Source: CADEEV01 sp032127875
GTDB taxonomy: Bacteria > Acidobacteriota > Vicinamibacteria > Fen-336
Reading direction: 5' to 3'
Assembly (NCBI GenBank): GCA_032127875.1
Contig: JAQBHI010000093.1
Location: forward strand, 9,879-73,878
Length of the DNA: 64,000 nt
The position numbers were made by a program, and so were the translations under genes. The notes below the pieces were generated by a model. It searched no databases and was not told where the DNA came from. It worked only from the letters and a program-made list of their open reading frames with translations. Below are positions 53,033-62,192 of the stretch, in pieces. The first letter of the stretch is position 1, and each line of letters starts with the position of its first letter.

Positions 53033-54682
53033 ATGAGCGAGCGAGGATTCGGCCGGCGGGACTTCCTGCGCACCGGAAGCTTGGGGGCATTTGCGACCGC
53101 CGCTGCCGGGCCGGCGATCGGCGAGGCCATGCCTCGGCCAACGCTGCCAGCGCCCGCGGTCGAGGCATTCGAGTTCGCCGAGGCCACGATCGGCGAGTTG
53201 CAGGAAAAGATGAAGGCGGGCGTGCTTACGTCCCGCGCGCTCACCACGGCCTACCTCGCGCGCATCGAGGCGCTGAACTACAAGGGCCCGGCGCTGCATC
53301 ACGTCCTCGAGACCAACCCGGACGCCATCGCGATCGCCGAGGCGCTCGATGCCGAGCGCCAGGCCAAGGGGCCGCGCGGAGCCCTGCACGGCATCCCGGT
53401 GCTGCTCAAAGACAACATCGACACCGCCGATCGCATGACCACGACGGCTGGTTCGCTCGCCCTGGAAGGCTCGATCCCGTTGCGCGATTCCTTCGTGGCC
53501 GAGCGGCTGCGTGCGGCAGGCGCCGTGATCCTGGGCAAGACGAACCTGAGCGAATGGGCCAACATCCGTTCGACGCGCTCGAGTTCCGGCTGGAGTGGCC
53601 GGGGCGGGCAGGCGAAGAACCCTTACGCCCTGGACCGCAACCCGTGCGGCTCGAGTTCCGGCTCGGGCGGCGCGGCCTCGGCCAACCTCGCGAGCGTGGC
53701 CGTGGGCAGCGAGACCGATGGCTCGATAGTCTGCCCCTCGAACAACTGCGGGCTGGTCGGCGTGAAGCCGACGCTGGGGCTGGTGAGCCGCGCCGGCATC
53801 ATCCCGATCGCGCACAGCCAGGACACCGCCGGCCCAATGACGCGCACGGTGCGCGACGCTGCCATCCTGCTGGGCGCCATGGCAGGCGTCGATCCGCGCG
53901 ACGCCGAGACCGCAGGCAGCCGGGCCCACGCGCTGCCGGACTACACGGCTTCGCTCGACCCGCGCGGGCTCGAGGGCGCGCGGCTCGGCATCGCTCGCAA
54001 GATGTTCGGCTTCCATCCGCTGGTGGATCGGGTGACGGAGGCGGCCCTCGACGTCCTCTCGCGCGAAGGCGCCGTGCTCGTGGACCCGGCCGACGTCCCG
54101 CATGCCGGGGAGTACGACGAGAGCGAGCTGGAGGTGTTGCTCTACGAGCTGAAGGCGGATCTCAATGCGTATCTCGCGGGGCTCGGGCCCACGGCTCGCG
54201 TGCGCACGCTCGCCGACGTGATCCGCTTCAACGAGGAGCACAAGCGCCGCGAGATGCCGTTCTTCGGCCAGGAGCTGTTCCTGCAGGCGCAGGAAAAAGG
54301 GCCGCTCACGACGCAGGCGTACAGGGACGCGCTCGAGAAGAACCGGCGCCTGTCGCGGGCCGAGGGTCTCGACGCCGTTTTGGACCAGCACAAGCTGGAC
54401 GCCATCGTGGCGCCGACCGGCGGCCCCGCCTGGCTCACCGACCTGGTGAACGGCGATCACTTCAGCGGCGGTGGCAGCTCCACGCCCGCGGCGGTGGCGG
54501 GCTACCCCCACATCACCGTCCCAGCCGGCGAGGTGTTCGGCCTGCCCGTCGGCCTCTCGTTCCTGGGCCGCGCGTGGAGCGAGGCGACGCTGCTGAAGCT
54601 CGCGTTCGCCTTCGAGCAGGCCACCCACCATCGCCGTGCGCCGCGACTCCTGCCGACGCTCGATCTCGGCGGGGGTTCCTGA
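53033..54682 (+). CDS. Tat-exported amidase (amidase-signature family)
   Basis: 549 residues. A twin-arginine signal (GRRDFLRTGSLGAFA) suggests a periplasmic enzyme. The Ser-cisSer-Lys triad lies in VLLKDNIDTADRM (Lys), GSSSGSGGAASAN (cis-Ser) and GSETDGSIVCPSN (nucleophile). It hydrolyses an amide of unknown identity. GGAGG lies 5 bases before the ATG. A possible coding remnant follows directly in the same frame after the TGA, up to a terminator at 54765. Confidence 0.9.
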   Translation: MSERGFGRRDFLRTGSLGAFATAAAGPAIGEAMPRPTLPAPAVEAFEFAEATIGELQEKMKAGVLTSRALTTAYLARIEALNYKGPALHHVLETNPDAIAIAEALDAERQAKGPRGALHGIPVLLKDNIDTADRMTTTAGSLALEGSIPLRDSFVAERLRAAGAVILGKTNLSEWANIRSTRSSSGWSGRGGQAKNPYALDRNPCGSSSGSGGAASANLASVAVGSETDGSIVCPSNNCGLVGVKPTLGLVSRAGIIPIAHSQDTAGPMTRTVRDAAILLGAMAGVDPRDAETAGSRAHALPDYTASLDPRGLEGARLGIARKMFGFHPLVDRVTEAALDVLSREGAVLVDPADVPHAGEYDESELEVLLYELKADLNAYLAGLGPTARVRTLADVIRFNEEHKRREMPFFGQELFLQAQEKGPLTTQAYRDALEKNRRLSRAEGLDAVLDQHKLDAIVAPTGGPAWLTDLVNGDHFSGGGSSTPAAVAGYPHITVPAGEVFGLPVGLSFLGRAWSEATLLKLAFAFEQATHHRRAPRLLPTLDLGGGS

Positions 54683-54764
54683 CTGACCGCGTTCCAACTG
54701 GGGCCCGAGTGGATCAAACTGCGCTTCGATCCCGACCGGTTCCTGAAGAACCCGCCGGGGCCGC

Positions 54765-54784
54765 AGGCGTAAGCGCCTTTTTTA
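54765..54784 (+). terminator. Rho-independent terminator after the first amidase
   Basis: AGGCG-TAAG-CGCCT followed by five or six T: a 5-pair stem, 4-base loop and T-run. It would end the hemH-panE-amidase transcript. The stem is short, but its GC content and T-run are typical. Confidence 0.6.
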
Positions 54785-54898
54785 GTTTCGCGTGTCAGTT
54801 GTCTCGGTGACGGCATCACGTTCCATTGGCAGCCGAGCGCAGGCTTTCGCGTCCGCCTCACGCCGCGCGGGGAGGGCAAGGTCGGATGCTTCCCCGGC

Positions 54899-54904
54899 TA
54901 GAAT
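54899..54904 (+). promoter_or_regulatory. -10-like box before the second amidase
   Basis: TAGAAT ends 8 bases before the ATG at 54913. It follows a terminator, so a new transcript would be expected here. Confidence 0.4.
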
Positions 54905-54912
54905 ACGGCCCC

Positions 54913-56715
54913 ATGGTGAAAGCACGCAGGCGCTTCCTGAGACAGTCGGCGCTCGGACTCGTGGGTGTCGCGGCCGCCCGCGCGGGCGCAGCGAGCCAGT
55001 CGGACGTCACCCAGACTCCGGCCGGCGCGCCGCCGACATTCGGCGCAGCACCTCCGGTCGGCCCCGAAATCAGTTCCGCGACCCTGGCCGAGGCGGAGAA
55101 GCTGGTGCAGGTGGAGTTCACTGCCGCCGAGCGGGCCCAGGCTGCAGGCAGCTGGCGCGTGTCGATGGCCTCGCTCTATGAGCGTCGCACCGGGCCACGC
55201 AAACTGGCGCTCGACCGCGCGCTGGCGCCCGCCAGTCGCTGGGATCCGATGTTGCCCGGGATCGCGGCGGGGCCATCGCGCAGCCGCTTCGTGCGCAGCC
55301 CGATCGCTGCCGGGCCGCTGCCGACGCGCGATGAGGACGTCGCCTTCGCCCCGCTGTCGCAGCTCTCGCAATGGATCGCGTCGCGCGCGCTTTCGTCCGA
55401 GCGGCTCACGCGGCTCTACATCGCGCGCCTGGAGCGCTTTCAGCCGAGGCTCAACTGCACGATCACCCTGACCCGGGAGCTCGCGCTCGAGCAGGCCCGG
55501 CGCGCCGACGCCGAGATCGCCGCGGGGCACTACCGCGGGCCGTTGCACGGCATCCCGTGGGGCGCCAAGGACCTCGTCGATACCGCTGGCATTCCCACCA
55601 CCTACGGCGCCGAGCCGTTCCGCGACCGAGTTCCGAGCCAGGACGCGGCCGTGGTCGAGCGGCTGCACCGTGCCGGCGCTGTGCTCGTGGCCAAGCTCAG
55701 CCTCGGGGCGCTGGCCCTCAACGACATCTGGTTCGGCGGCCAGACCAACAACCCGTGGCTGCTCGAGGAAGGCGCCTCGGGCAGCAGCGCGGGCCCCGGG
55801 GCGGCGACCGCCGCCGGCTGCGTCGGGTTTGCGATCGCCAGCGAGACCGGCGGCAGCATCATCGCTCCCGCCATGCGCTGCGGTGTCGTCGGCCTGCGCC
55901 CGACCTATGGGCGCGTGCCGCGCACGGGTGCCATGACGCTGTGCTGGTCGCTCGACAAGCTGGGGCCGATGGCCCGCGGTGTCGAGGACACGCTGTTCGT
56001 GCTCGACGCGATCTCGGGTCCCGACGCCGGCGACGTGGGCAGTGTCGCGAGCCACCTCGACTTCGACGCCACGGCCGGCGTTCAGGGTCTTCGCGTCGGC
56101 TATTTCCCAAAGTGGATGGCGGAGCTGCCAGCGACCGATGTGGATCGCTCCGCTCTCGAGAGCATCCGCACACTGGGCATGATGACGAAGGAGGTCGAGC
56201 TGCCAGACTGGCCATACGGTTCGCTCAACACCATCCTCTTCGCCGAGGCTGCCGCTGCCTTCGAGGAGCTGACCCTCAGCCAGGGCCTCGACCAACTGAA
56301 GATGCAGGTGCCGGATGCCTGGCCGAACATCTTCCGGCAGTCTCGCTTCCTGTCCGCCGTCGATCTTGTTCAGGCCGATCGGCTGCGGCGCCTGGTGGCG
56401 GGCGAAATGGCGCGGCTGTTCGCCGATGTCGATCTGCTGCTGGTCCCGTCGCTGCGCGACGAGATGCTCACTATCTCCAACCAGACCGGCCACCCGTCCT
56501 TGACGCTGCGTGCCGGCTTCGTGAGAGTGGGCCAGGCGCGCAGCGACTGGGCGCCCGATCCCGCGCATCCGCTCCCGAAGTTTTCTCCGCCCCGGCGTGT
56601 GCCCCACGGCATCACACTTATCGGGCGGCTGTTCGACGAGGGCACCCTGGGCCGCGCCGGAATCGCCTTGGAGCGCGCCTTCGCGGTCGCGGACGAGCGG
56701 CCCCCGGGCTTTTAG
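54913..56715 (+). CDS. Tat-exported amidase (amidase-signature family), second copy
   Basis: 600 residues from the ATG at 54913. Signal with twin Arg (ARRRFLRQSALGLVG). About 60 residues longer at the N-terminus than the upstream amidase. Triad: GAKDLVDTAG (Lys), GASGSSAGPGAATAAG (cis-Ser) and ASETGGSIIAPAM (nucleophile). It belongs to a different branch from the neighbour (for example NNPWLLEEGASGSSAG versus NPYALDRNPCGSSSG), so the pair is not a recent duplicate. Substrate unknown. Confidence 0.9.
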   Translation: MVKARRRFLRQSALGLVGVAAARAGAASQSDVTQTPAGAPPTFGAAPPVGPEISSATLAEAEKLVQVEFTAAERAQAAGSWRVSMASLYERRTGPRKLALDRALAPASRWDPMLPGIAAGPSRSRFVRSPIAAGPLPTRDEDVAFAPLSQLSQWIASRALSSERLTRLYIARLERFQPRLNCTITLTRELALEQARRADAEIAAGHYRGPLHGIPWGAKDLVDTAGIPTTYGAEPFRDRVPSQDAAVVERLHRAGAVLVAKLSLGALALNDIWFGGQTNNPWLLEEGASGSSAGPGAATAAGCVGFAIASETGGSIIAPAMRCGVVGLRPTYGRVPRTGAMTLCWSLDKLGPMARGVEDTLFVLDAISGPDAGDVGSVASHLDFDATAGVQGLRVGYFPKWMAELPATDVDRSALESIRTLGMMTKEVELPDWPYGSLNTILFAEAAAAFEELTLSQGLDQLKMQVPDAWPNIFRQSRFLSAVDLVQADRLRRLVAGEMARLFADVDLLLVPSLRDEMLTISNQTGHPSLTLRAGFVRVGQARSDWAPDPAHPLPKFSPPRRVPHGITLIGRLFDEGTLGRAGIALERAFAVADERPPGF

Positions 56716-56747
56716 GCGGGTCCTTCTTCGAAGGCCCAGGCACCGGA

Positions 56748-57719
56748 CTAGCGCGCGGGCAGACTCTCGGCCGAGTTCACGACACTGCAAAAGCGATCGA
56801 GGTCGATGTTTCCGCCGGAGACCACGCACACCACTTTGCCCGATCCAGCCCGGCCTGACAGCGCCACCGCCACCGGGCACGCGCCCGCTCCCTCCGCGAT
56901 GATGCGGTTGCGCTCGGCAAGGAGCTTCACGGCCGTGGCAACCTCGCCGAGCGTGGCGACGAGTGAGCCCTCCAGCAGCGCCTGGGCGCGACGCAGCATG
57001 TCCGGGAACACCGTCTTGCTGCCGATCCCGTCGACGAAGGAGCGCCGGAACTCGACGAGTTGAGGCGTGCCCGCCGCGAGCGAAGCGGAGAGCGGGGCTG
57101 CCGTGTCGACCTCGGCGGCGTAGACGCGTGCGCTCGACCCGCTCCCGCGCACGGCCGCTGCGATGCCGCTGGCCAGGCCACCGCCGCCCCACGGCACGAC
57201 GATCGCGTCGACGTCGGGAAGCTCCTCCAGAATCTCGATGCCGATCGTGCCGTTTCCGGCCATCACGTGCGGGTCGTCGAAGGCGTGGACGAAGACCGCG
57301 TCGACGCCTGGCAGTGTGCGGGTCTCGAACGCCCGCCACCATTCGTCGAAGGGCGCCTTGAGGACGCGGCCCCCGAGCCGTTCGACCGCCCGCGTTTTGG
57401 TTTCCGGAGCGGTGTCCGGCGCCAGCACCGTGCACGGAACATTGCGCAGCCTGGCGCCCCACGCGACACCCTGGGCCATGTTCCCGGCGGACGCCGTCGC
57501 AACTCCTCTTGCGAGGTCGGCCTGGCTCAGGCGGGCGATGGCGTTCATCGCACCGCGGATCTTGAACGAGCCGATCGGCTGCAGATTCTCGAGTTTCAGG
57601 TAGATCTCGGCCGGTGCCTCAGCGACACCCAGGCGCACGAGGGGCGTCCTTATCGCGGCGCCGGCGATCGCCAGACGGGCCTGCTCGATATCCTGGAGTG
57701 AGGGGACCGGGATTTCCAC
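56748..57719 (-). CDS. PLP-dependent threonine/serine dehydratase-like enzyme
   Basis: 323 residues from the GTG at 57719, with AAGG a few bases upstream. PLP Lys in IGSFKIRGAMNA, phosphate loop VVPWGGGGLASGI, and VSGGNIDLDRFC at the end. It fits the catabolic threonine ammonia-lyase/serine racemase type without an ACT regulatory domain. It is the last gene of the minus-strand series that starts at 61273. A role in serine or threonine breakdown is likely; exact substrate open. Confidence 0.82.
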   Translation of the reverse strand: MEIPVPSLQDIEQARLAIAGAAIRTPLVRLGVAEAPAEIYLKLENLQPIGSFKIRGAMNAIARLSQADLARGVATASAGNMAQGVAWGARLRNVPCTVLAPDTAPETKTRAVERLGGRVLKAPFDEWWRAFETRTLPGVDAVFVHAFDDPHVMAGNGTIGIEILEELPDVDAIVVPWGGGGLASGIAAAVRGSGSSARVYAAEVDTAAPLSASLAAGTPQLVEFRRSFVDGIGSKTVFPDMLRRAQALLEGSLVATLGEVATAVKLLAERNRIIAEGAGACPVAVALSGRAGSGKVVCVVSGGNIDLDRFCSVVNSAESLPAR

Positions 57720-57730
57720 TTGCCTTGCCC

Positions 57731-58465
57731 TCAGCGCTTGGGCCGATACCAGTAGTTCTCCGCGAACTCCTCGGTCGCCCTGGGATTGACCAGCAGCCTG
57801 GCAGCAAGTCGCGGCATCAGCCTGAAGTAGTGCCAGTCGCCATACTCGTCGAACTTCCGGGCAGACGCGATCGTCTTGGCCGTCGTGGCCCGGCCGAGCT
57901 TCTGGCCGCGGGGACGGCCGAGCCTGCGAAGCGCAAGCAGGAACGCGACATCCTCGGCGACGCGCAGCGACTCGTCGTATCCGCCAAGCTCTTCGAAATC
58001 CTCGCGCCGGCAGAACACAACCCCTGTGTCCAGGCCAGTGAGCCACACGAGAGGCAGCATCAGCGCAAAGGTAACTGCGATGCCCGGCGACCAGCGTTCC
58101 AAGGTCGTTCCCGTGGCTCCGCCCACCACGCGCTCGGTCAGGACGTCGTCGATCGCGTCGAAGGTGAGGGGGTCAATGCGCATGTCTGCGTCGGTGAACG
58201 TGAGGATTTCCCCCGTTGCGATGCGGGCGCCGCCGTTTCTCGCCGCCGCGATGGCGCGCTTCTCCACGCTAGCCACGAGGCAGCCCCGCTCCCGGGCGAT
58301 GGCTCGCGTGCCATCGGTGGAGGCATTGTCGGCCACGATCACCTGGATCGCGCTCTCACCGCCGGCGTAGCTCCGCTTCGCCTGGTCGACGGAGTCGAGC
58401 AGCCGGGGAAGGCAGCGCTCTTCGTTGTAGGCCGGGATTACGAGAGAGAAGCGGGGGAGCGGCAT
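57731..58465 (-). CDS. Family 2 glycosyltransferase
   Basis: 244 residues. GT-A motifs are LVIPAYNEERCLPRLLDSV, VIVADNASTDGTRAIA and FTDADMRIDP (metal-binding DxD), with a hydrophobic stretch near 133-150 (FALMLPLVWLTGL) that may touch the membrane. It probably transfers a sugar in cell-surface glycan synthesis. It begins at the base after the preceding gene's stop and is followed by the dehydratase after 11 bases. Confidence 0.85.
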   Translation of the reverse strand: MPLPRFSLVIPAYNEERCLPRLLDSVDQAKRSYAGGESAIQVIVADNASTDGTRAIARERGCLVASVEKRAIAAARNGGARIATGEILTFTDADMRIDPLTFDAIDDVLTERVVGGATGTTLERWSPGIAVTFALMLPLVWLTGLDTGVVFCRREDFEELGGYDESLRVAEDVAFLLALRRLGRPRGQKLGRATTAKTIASARKFDEYGDWHYFRLMPRLAARLLVNPRATEEFAENYWYRPKR

Positions 58466-59089
58466 TCACGAGGCCGCGGCGGTTTCGGCGGCCTTTTGAG
58501 CGCTCAGCACGGCAGAATCGAGGGCCCACGACCAGGCTTCGCGTGCGCCACCTTGCAATGACGCCAGGAAGGGCGAACCCCGCAGTTCCCCGTACCAGTC
58601 CAGTTCCTGGTCGTAAGCGGCGGCTTCGTCCGTGAGGCCGTCGTAGTGCGCGAGCTCGTGGCGCAAGGCGCCGCCGAGGCTCAGCCAGGCGAAGGCCTCC
58701 TGATAGGCTGGCGAAACGTCCGTCGGCCCCTGCTCGTAGAGGTGGCCCCGCGGATCGACGAGCGCGCGCCGTCTGATGTAGATGCGCCGCACCAGGCGCA
58801 GCGACTCCACGAACACCGCCCAGCGTTCAGGGCCCAGCGACGGCGCGGCCCAGACGTGACCCTGGGCGCGGAGCTTCTCGAGCCGCTCCGAGAGTGGCGT
58901 TTGCCCGAGCATCTCCAATTGCCGTCGCAGGCGGTCGAAGGCGTCGCGTTCCTCGCGCTGAGCGTCGCCTATCGCAAAAACTCCCGGGCCCGCTGCCGCC
59001 TCGTTCTTGGCTTCGGCCACGCGCAGCAGGCAGAAGTAGGTGGTGACGCACAGCACAAGCGCACCGAGCAACTGACTGCGAAGGCTCAT
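58466..59089 (-). CDS. Exported or membrane-anchored HExxH protein of unknown function
   Basis: 207 residues. N-terminal hydrophobic helix (LLGALVLCVTTYFCLL). A single zinc-protease-like motif lies in ALRHELAHYDG, with acidic residues just after (LTDEAAAYDQELDWY) that could supply a third ligand. No known peptidase family is recognised, so proteolysis is only suggested. It lies 12 bases downstream of an M24 peptidase and next to a glycosyltransferase in one operon. Confidence 0.55.
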   Translation of the reverse strand: MSLRSQLLGALVLCVTTYFCLLRVAEAKNEAAAGPGVFAIGDAQREERDAFDRLRRQLEMLGQTPLSERLEKLRAQGHVWAAPSLGPERWAVFVESLRLVRRIYIRRRALVDPRGHLYEQGPTDVSPAYQEAFAWLSLGGALRHELAHYDGLTDEAAAYDQELDWYGELRGSPFLASLQGGAREAWSWALDSAVLSAQKAAETAAAS

Positions 59090-59101
59090 TGGCAGGCGCA
59101 G

Positions 59102-60412
59102 CTAGGGCAGAGGCCGGTCGATGGCCTCGCTCTGCGGCGTGAAGAAGCGCGGCCCGTTCTCGGTGACGTACAGGCAATCCTCCAGGCGGATCCCGAACTC
59201 GCCATAGATTGCGATCATCGGCTCGTCGCTGAAGCACATCCCCGGACGCAGCGGGGTCTTGTCGCCGCGCACGAAGTTCGGGGCCTCGTGACCATCGAGG
59301 CCGATGCCGTGGCCGGTGCGGTGCGGGAGGCCCGGCAGCCGGTAGTCGGGGCCGAAGCCAGCTTGCGTGATGATCCGTCGCGCAGCCGCATCTACCGATT
59401 CGCAGGTCGCTCCAACGCGCGCGGCGGCGAAGGCCGCGTCCTGCGCGCGCCGCTCCAGGTTCCAGATCTCGGCCTGCCGTGCGCTCGGCCGCCCGAAGAC
59501 GGTGGTCTTGGTCACGTCGGATTGATAGCCCTCGACTTCGCAACCGATGTCCAGCAGTACGACGTCGCCCTCGCGCAGTCGCTGCGGCTGGACGCTGCCA
59601 TGCGGAAACGCCGAGGATGCGCCGAAGCCAGCCAGCGCCCAGGGACTCACTCCGCCCAGTCGCGTGAAGGCCGCGAGAACGTAGCGCTCCAGGTCGTGCT
59701 GCGTCATGCCCTCGCGCAAAGTCGCAAACGCCGCGCGGAAGACGGCCATGGTGATGTCGCTGGCGCGCTGCATCAGCGCGAGCTCGGCGGGCGACTTGAG
59801 GCTGCGGCAGCCGGTGGTGATCGGTGTCGCGCTGACGAACGTGGCCGAGGGCGCTCGCTGGCGGACGCCGTCGTAGATGAAGAAGCGCAGACGTTCCTCG
59901 ACGCCGATGCGGCCGCTCGCGGCGCCGCGGTCGCGCAGTATCCCCGCGACGCGGGCGTACGGGCTCTCGTCCTCCTGCCAGACGCGGACGTCGCTCTTGC
60001 CGCGGATCAGCTCCCGTGCTCGCGCCTCCTCGAAGCCCGGGCACACGAAGGCGATCTCGCCGCGCGCGGGTAGCACGGCCAGGAACGGCCGCTCGGAGAG
60101 CCCCCACGGGACGCCGAGAAAGTAGGAGAAACTCGAACCCGGCTCGAGCAGCAAGGCGTCGAGGCGCTCTGCGAGCATCAAGCGCCGCGCCTGCAGCAGC
60201 CGGGCGTCGCGCTCGGCGTCGCCGATCCGAACGCCTTGCCCGGGCATCGGGCGCAGCTCGCGAATGGACGCGGGCAGGGCGTCGGCATCCTGTTCGGGCG
60301 AGATAGGTGCGCCGAGCAGCAGCGGACCCGGCGCGGCCGCGCCGCCCAGCAGGCCCGCGCAGAGACCCACGAAGCGACGGCGGCCGCTGGTAAACGGCTC
60401 GAGGTCATTCAT
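59102..60412 (-). CDS. M24-family Xaa-Pro aminopeptidase-like enzyme, Tat-type leader
   Basis: 436 residues. A twin-arginine-type leader (SGRRRFVGLCAGLLGGAA) suggests export. Creatinase-like N-domain (about 50-180) is followed by the pita-bread domain with metal ligands in VVLLDIGCEVEGYQSDVTKT (two Asp), RTGHGIGLDGHEAP (His) and SDEPMIAIYGEFGIRLED (Glu). It should remove an N-terminal residue before proline or act on a related peptide bond. It is 18 bases after the DUF3014 gene. Confidence 0.87.
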   Translation of the reverse strand: MNDLEPFTSGRRRFVGLCAGLLGGAAAPGPLLLGAPISPEQDADALPASIRELRPMPGQGVRIGDAERDARLLQARRLMLAERLDALLLEPGSSFSYFLGVPWGLSERPFLAVLPARGEIAFVCPGFEEARARELIRGKSDVRVWQEDESPYARVAGILRDRGAASGRIGVEERLRFFIYDGVRQRAPSATFVSATPITTGCRSLKSPAELALMQRASDITMAVFRAAFATLREGMTQHDLERYVLAAFTRLGGVSPWALAGFGASSAFPHGSVQPQRLREGDVVLLDIGCEVEGYQSDVTKTTVFGRPSARQAEIWNLERRAQDAAFAAARVGATCESVDAAARRIITQAGFGPDYRLPGLPHRTGHGIGLDGHEAPNFVRGDKTPLRPGMCFSDEPMIAIYGEFGIRLEDCLYVTENGPRFFTPQSEAIDRPLP

Positions 60413-60430
60413 GCTCGAGGATTCCCTTCG

Positions 60431-61273
60431 TCAAGAGTGCGGCGTGAAGCCGAGTTCGCGATAGAGATCGCGCAGTTTCGCCTCGAGAAGCTTCGCGTTC
60501 CGAGGGCCCGTGCGGAGGAGTTGTTTCTGGGCGAGGCTCAGGGCCTCGAGTCGTGGGTCCGTGTATCGATAGAACAGCGGCCCCTTGTCGAGCGCGAGCT
60601 CGCCCTCGGGCACGGGCGTCTCTAGCAGACGCGCGATGGCTCGCTCCGTCGCCTGTGAGAAGTCCGCGTTCGGGTAGCCGAGCTCCGCATACGCCGCGCT
60701 CAGCAGCGGCAGGCACATCTTGTAGACGCGAGCCACGCCGGCAGTGTCGAGCGAGGCCACCGCGTTCGCGAGATCGTCGTATTCCGCGAACGATCGTGGG
60801 TCCGCCGTCAGGCGGCCAGCCTTCGACACGGCGGAGAACTTGGTTTTCGGCGCCAGAAACGGCACGAGCGGCGCCGGGGATCGCCCGTCGGCGAGGTTCA
60901 GCACGGACGTAGCGAAGATCCTGACCAGACCCCGGGTCGCGAGCCAGCGCGCGAGCTGCGGATGCGTCGATAGACTCGCGGCTTGCTCCCGCACGAAGGC
61001 ATCGCTCTCCTCGAGATTGGGCAGATCTGCACGAGACTCGGTGGGGGGCGGGCTCTCGATCGGGCTCGCCGTCGCGGCGACGAGCGGTGGAGTCGAAGGC
61101 ACGGCGACAGTTTCGGCGGGCCCACGGCGGAAGAGCCAGAAGAACGCCGCCACGATGCCCACGAGCCCGAGCAGGGAGACTGCGAGCAGCCCGAAGGGAA
61201 AGCCTGGTTCGTTGCCCGGCGGCTCGGCCGACGGGTCAGCCTCGCCTAGGTCGTAGTCTTCGAGATCGCTCAT
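60431..61273 (-). CDS. DUF3014 membrane protein
   Basis: 280 residues from the ATG at 61273, with GAGGGTGAG upstream. One membrane helix (LLAVSLLGLVGIVAAFFWLF, about 30-50), a Pro/Ser linker and a large soluble domain with DUF3014 features: RWLATRGLVRIFATSVLNLA, DPRSFAEYDDLANAVASLD, KQLLRTGPRNAKLLEAKLRD. Function of the family is unknown. It is the first gene of a five-gene minus-strand operon (DUF3014, M24, HExxH, GT2, dehydratase). Confidence 0.82.
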   Translation of the reverse strand: MSDLEDYDLGEADPSAEPPGNEPGFPFGLLAVSLLGLVGIVAAFFWLFRRGPAETVAVPSTPPLVAATASPIESPPPTESRADLPNLEESDAFVREQAASLSTHPQLARWLATRGLVRIFATSVLNLADGRSPAPLVPFLAPKTKFSAVSKAGRLTADPRSFAEYDDLANAVASLDTAGVARVYKMCLPLLSAAYAELGYPNADFSQATERAIARLLETPVPEGELALDKGPLFYRYTDPRLEALSLAQKQLLRTGPRNAKLLEAKLRDLYRELGFTPHS

Positions 61274-61545
61274 GCCGGACTCACCCTCGCTCCCGCAGTG
61301 TGCCTCGCCAAGCATCGCACAAAGAAACCGCGAGAGTCGTGCCTTGGCAGAAGAGGCTGGCGGTGACGGGCGCATAACGCTGGAAGCTCGAGCGCCGGAG
61401 AGCGGTTCCGCGTGGCGCTGCACCGTGCCAGAGGCGACATCGGCGAAGATGCGCCTAGGACGACCAGCCGCCGCGTGCCATCATGGGAGCCCCGTCGCAG
61501 CGCCAGACAGCCGCTGGTGTCAGACCGTAATGATGAGGAGGTCCG

Positions 61546-62028
61546 ATGTTGCGCAAGCAGATTCTAGGGCCGGCGACACGAGGGCCGGCCGACGTCTCGA
61601 CCGTGCTCGACGTGTCCGCCCTGGCTCGCGTGCTCGTGAGCTCCGAGCAGCGGGATCACCCCATCGATTTCGCCTTCGACGGTCAGGGCGGCCCGGGCGC
61701 CACGCGCTGGATCGCCGCCGAGACTGGCGAGCAGACGTTGATCGTAGCCTTCGACCGGCCGCAGGCGGTCCGAGCGATACGGCTCGAGGTGGAAGAGCCC
61801 GAGGTCGCCCGCACCCAGGAGCTGCAGTTGGCGGTGTCCACCGACGGTGGGAAGAGCTACCGTGAGATCGCGCGACAGGAGTACAACTTCAGCCCTCCTG
61901 GCACGTCGTTCGAACGGGAGCGATGGTCCATCGAAGCGGCGGATCTGACGCACGTACGCGTGCTGATCCGACCCGACAAGGGAGGCGCGGCTCACCGGGC
62001 GACCGTGACGACGCTGGCTCTCGAGTGA
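61546..62028 (+). CDS. Discoidin (F5/8 type C)-like beta-sandwich protein
   Basis: 160 residues without clear signal peptide. The beta-rich fold reads IAAETGEQTLIVAFDRPQAV, RAIRLEVEEPEVARTQELQL, VSTDGGKSYREIARQEYNF. This is the pattern of F5/8 type C/galactose-binding domains that attach to sugars or other ligands. An AGGAGG ribosome site stands 5 bases before the ATG. The 272 bases before it (61274-61545) show no gene. Role unknown. Confidence 0.65.
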   Translation: MLRKQILGPATRGPADVSTVLDVSALARVLVSSEQRDHPIDFAFDGQGGPGATRWIAAETGEQTLIVAFDRPQAVRAIRLEVEEPEVARTQELQLAVSTDGGKSYREIARQEYNFSPPGTSFERERWSIEAADLTHVRVLIRPDKGGAAHRATVTTLALE

Positions 62029-62192
62029 CGCCCTGTTTTCACAGCGCGGCCATCGCTTGTGCGGGTGTGACGGGAAGTGTGACGGAGGACCTGGACGAGG
62101 GCCCATCACTGGCGTAGGTGACAAGCCGGCGCGTGAGCCTTCGACTTCGGGGGCCTCGTCATTTTCAGGAGGATGGACTCCGGTGTGAGGTC

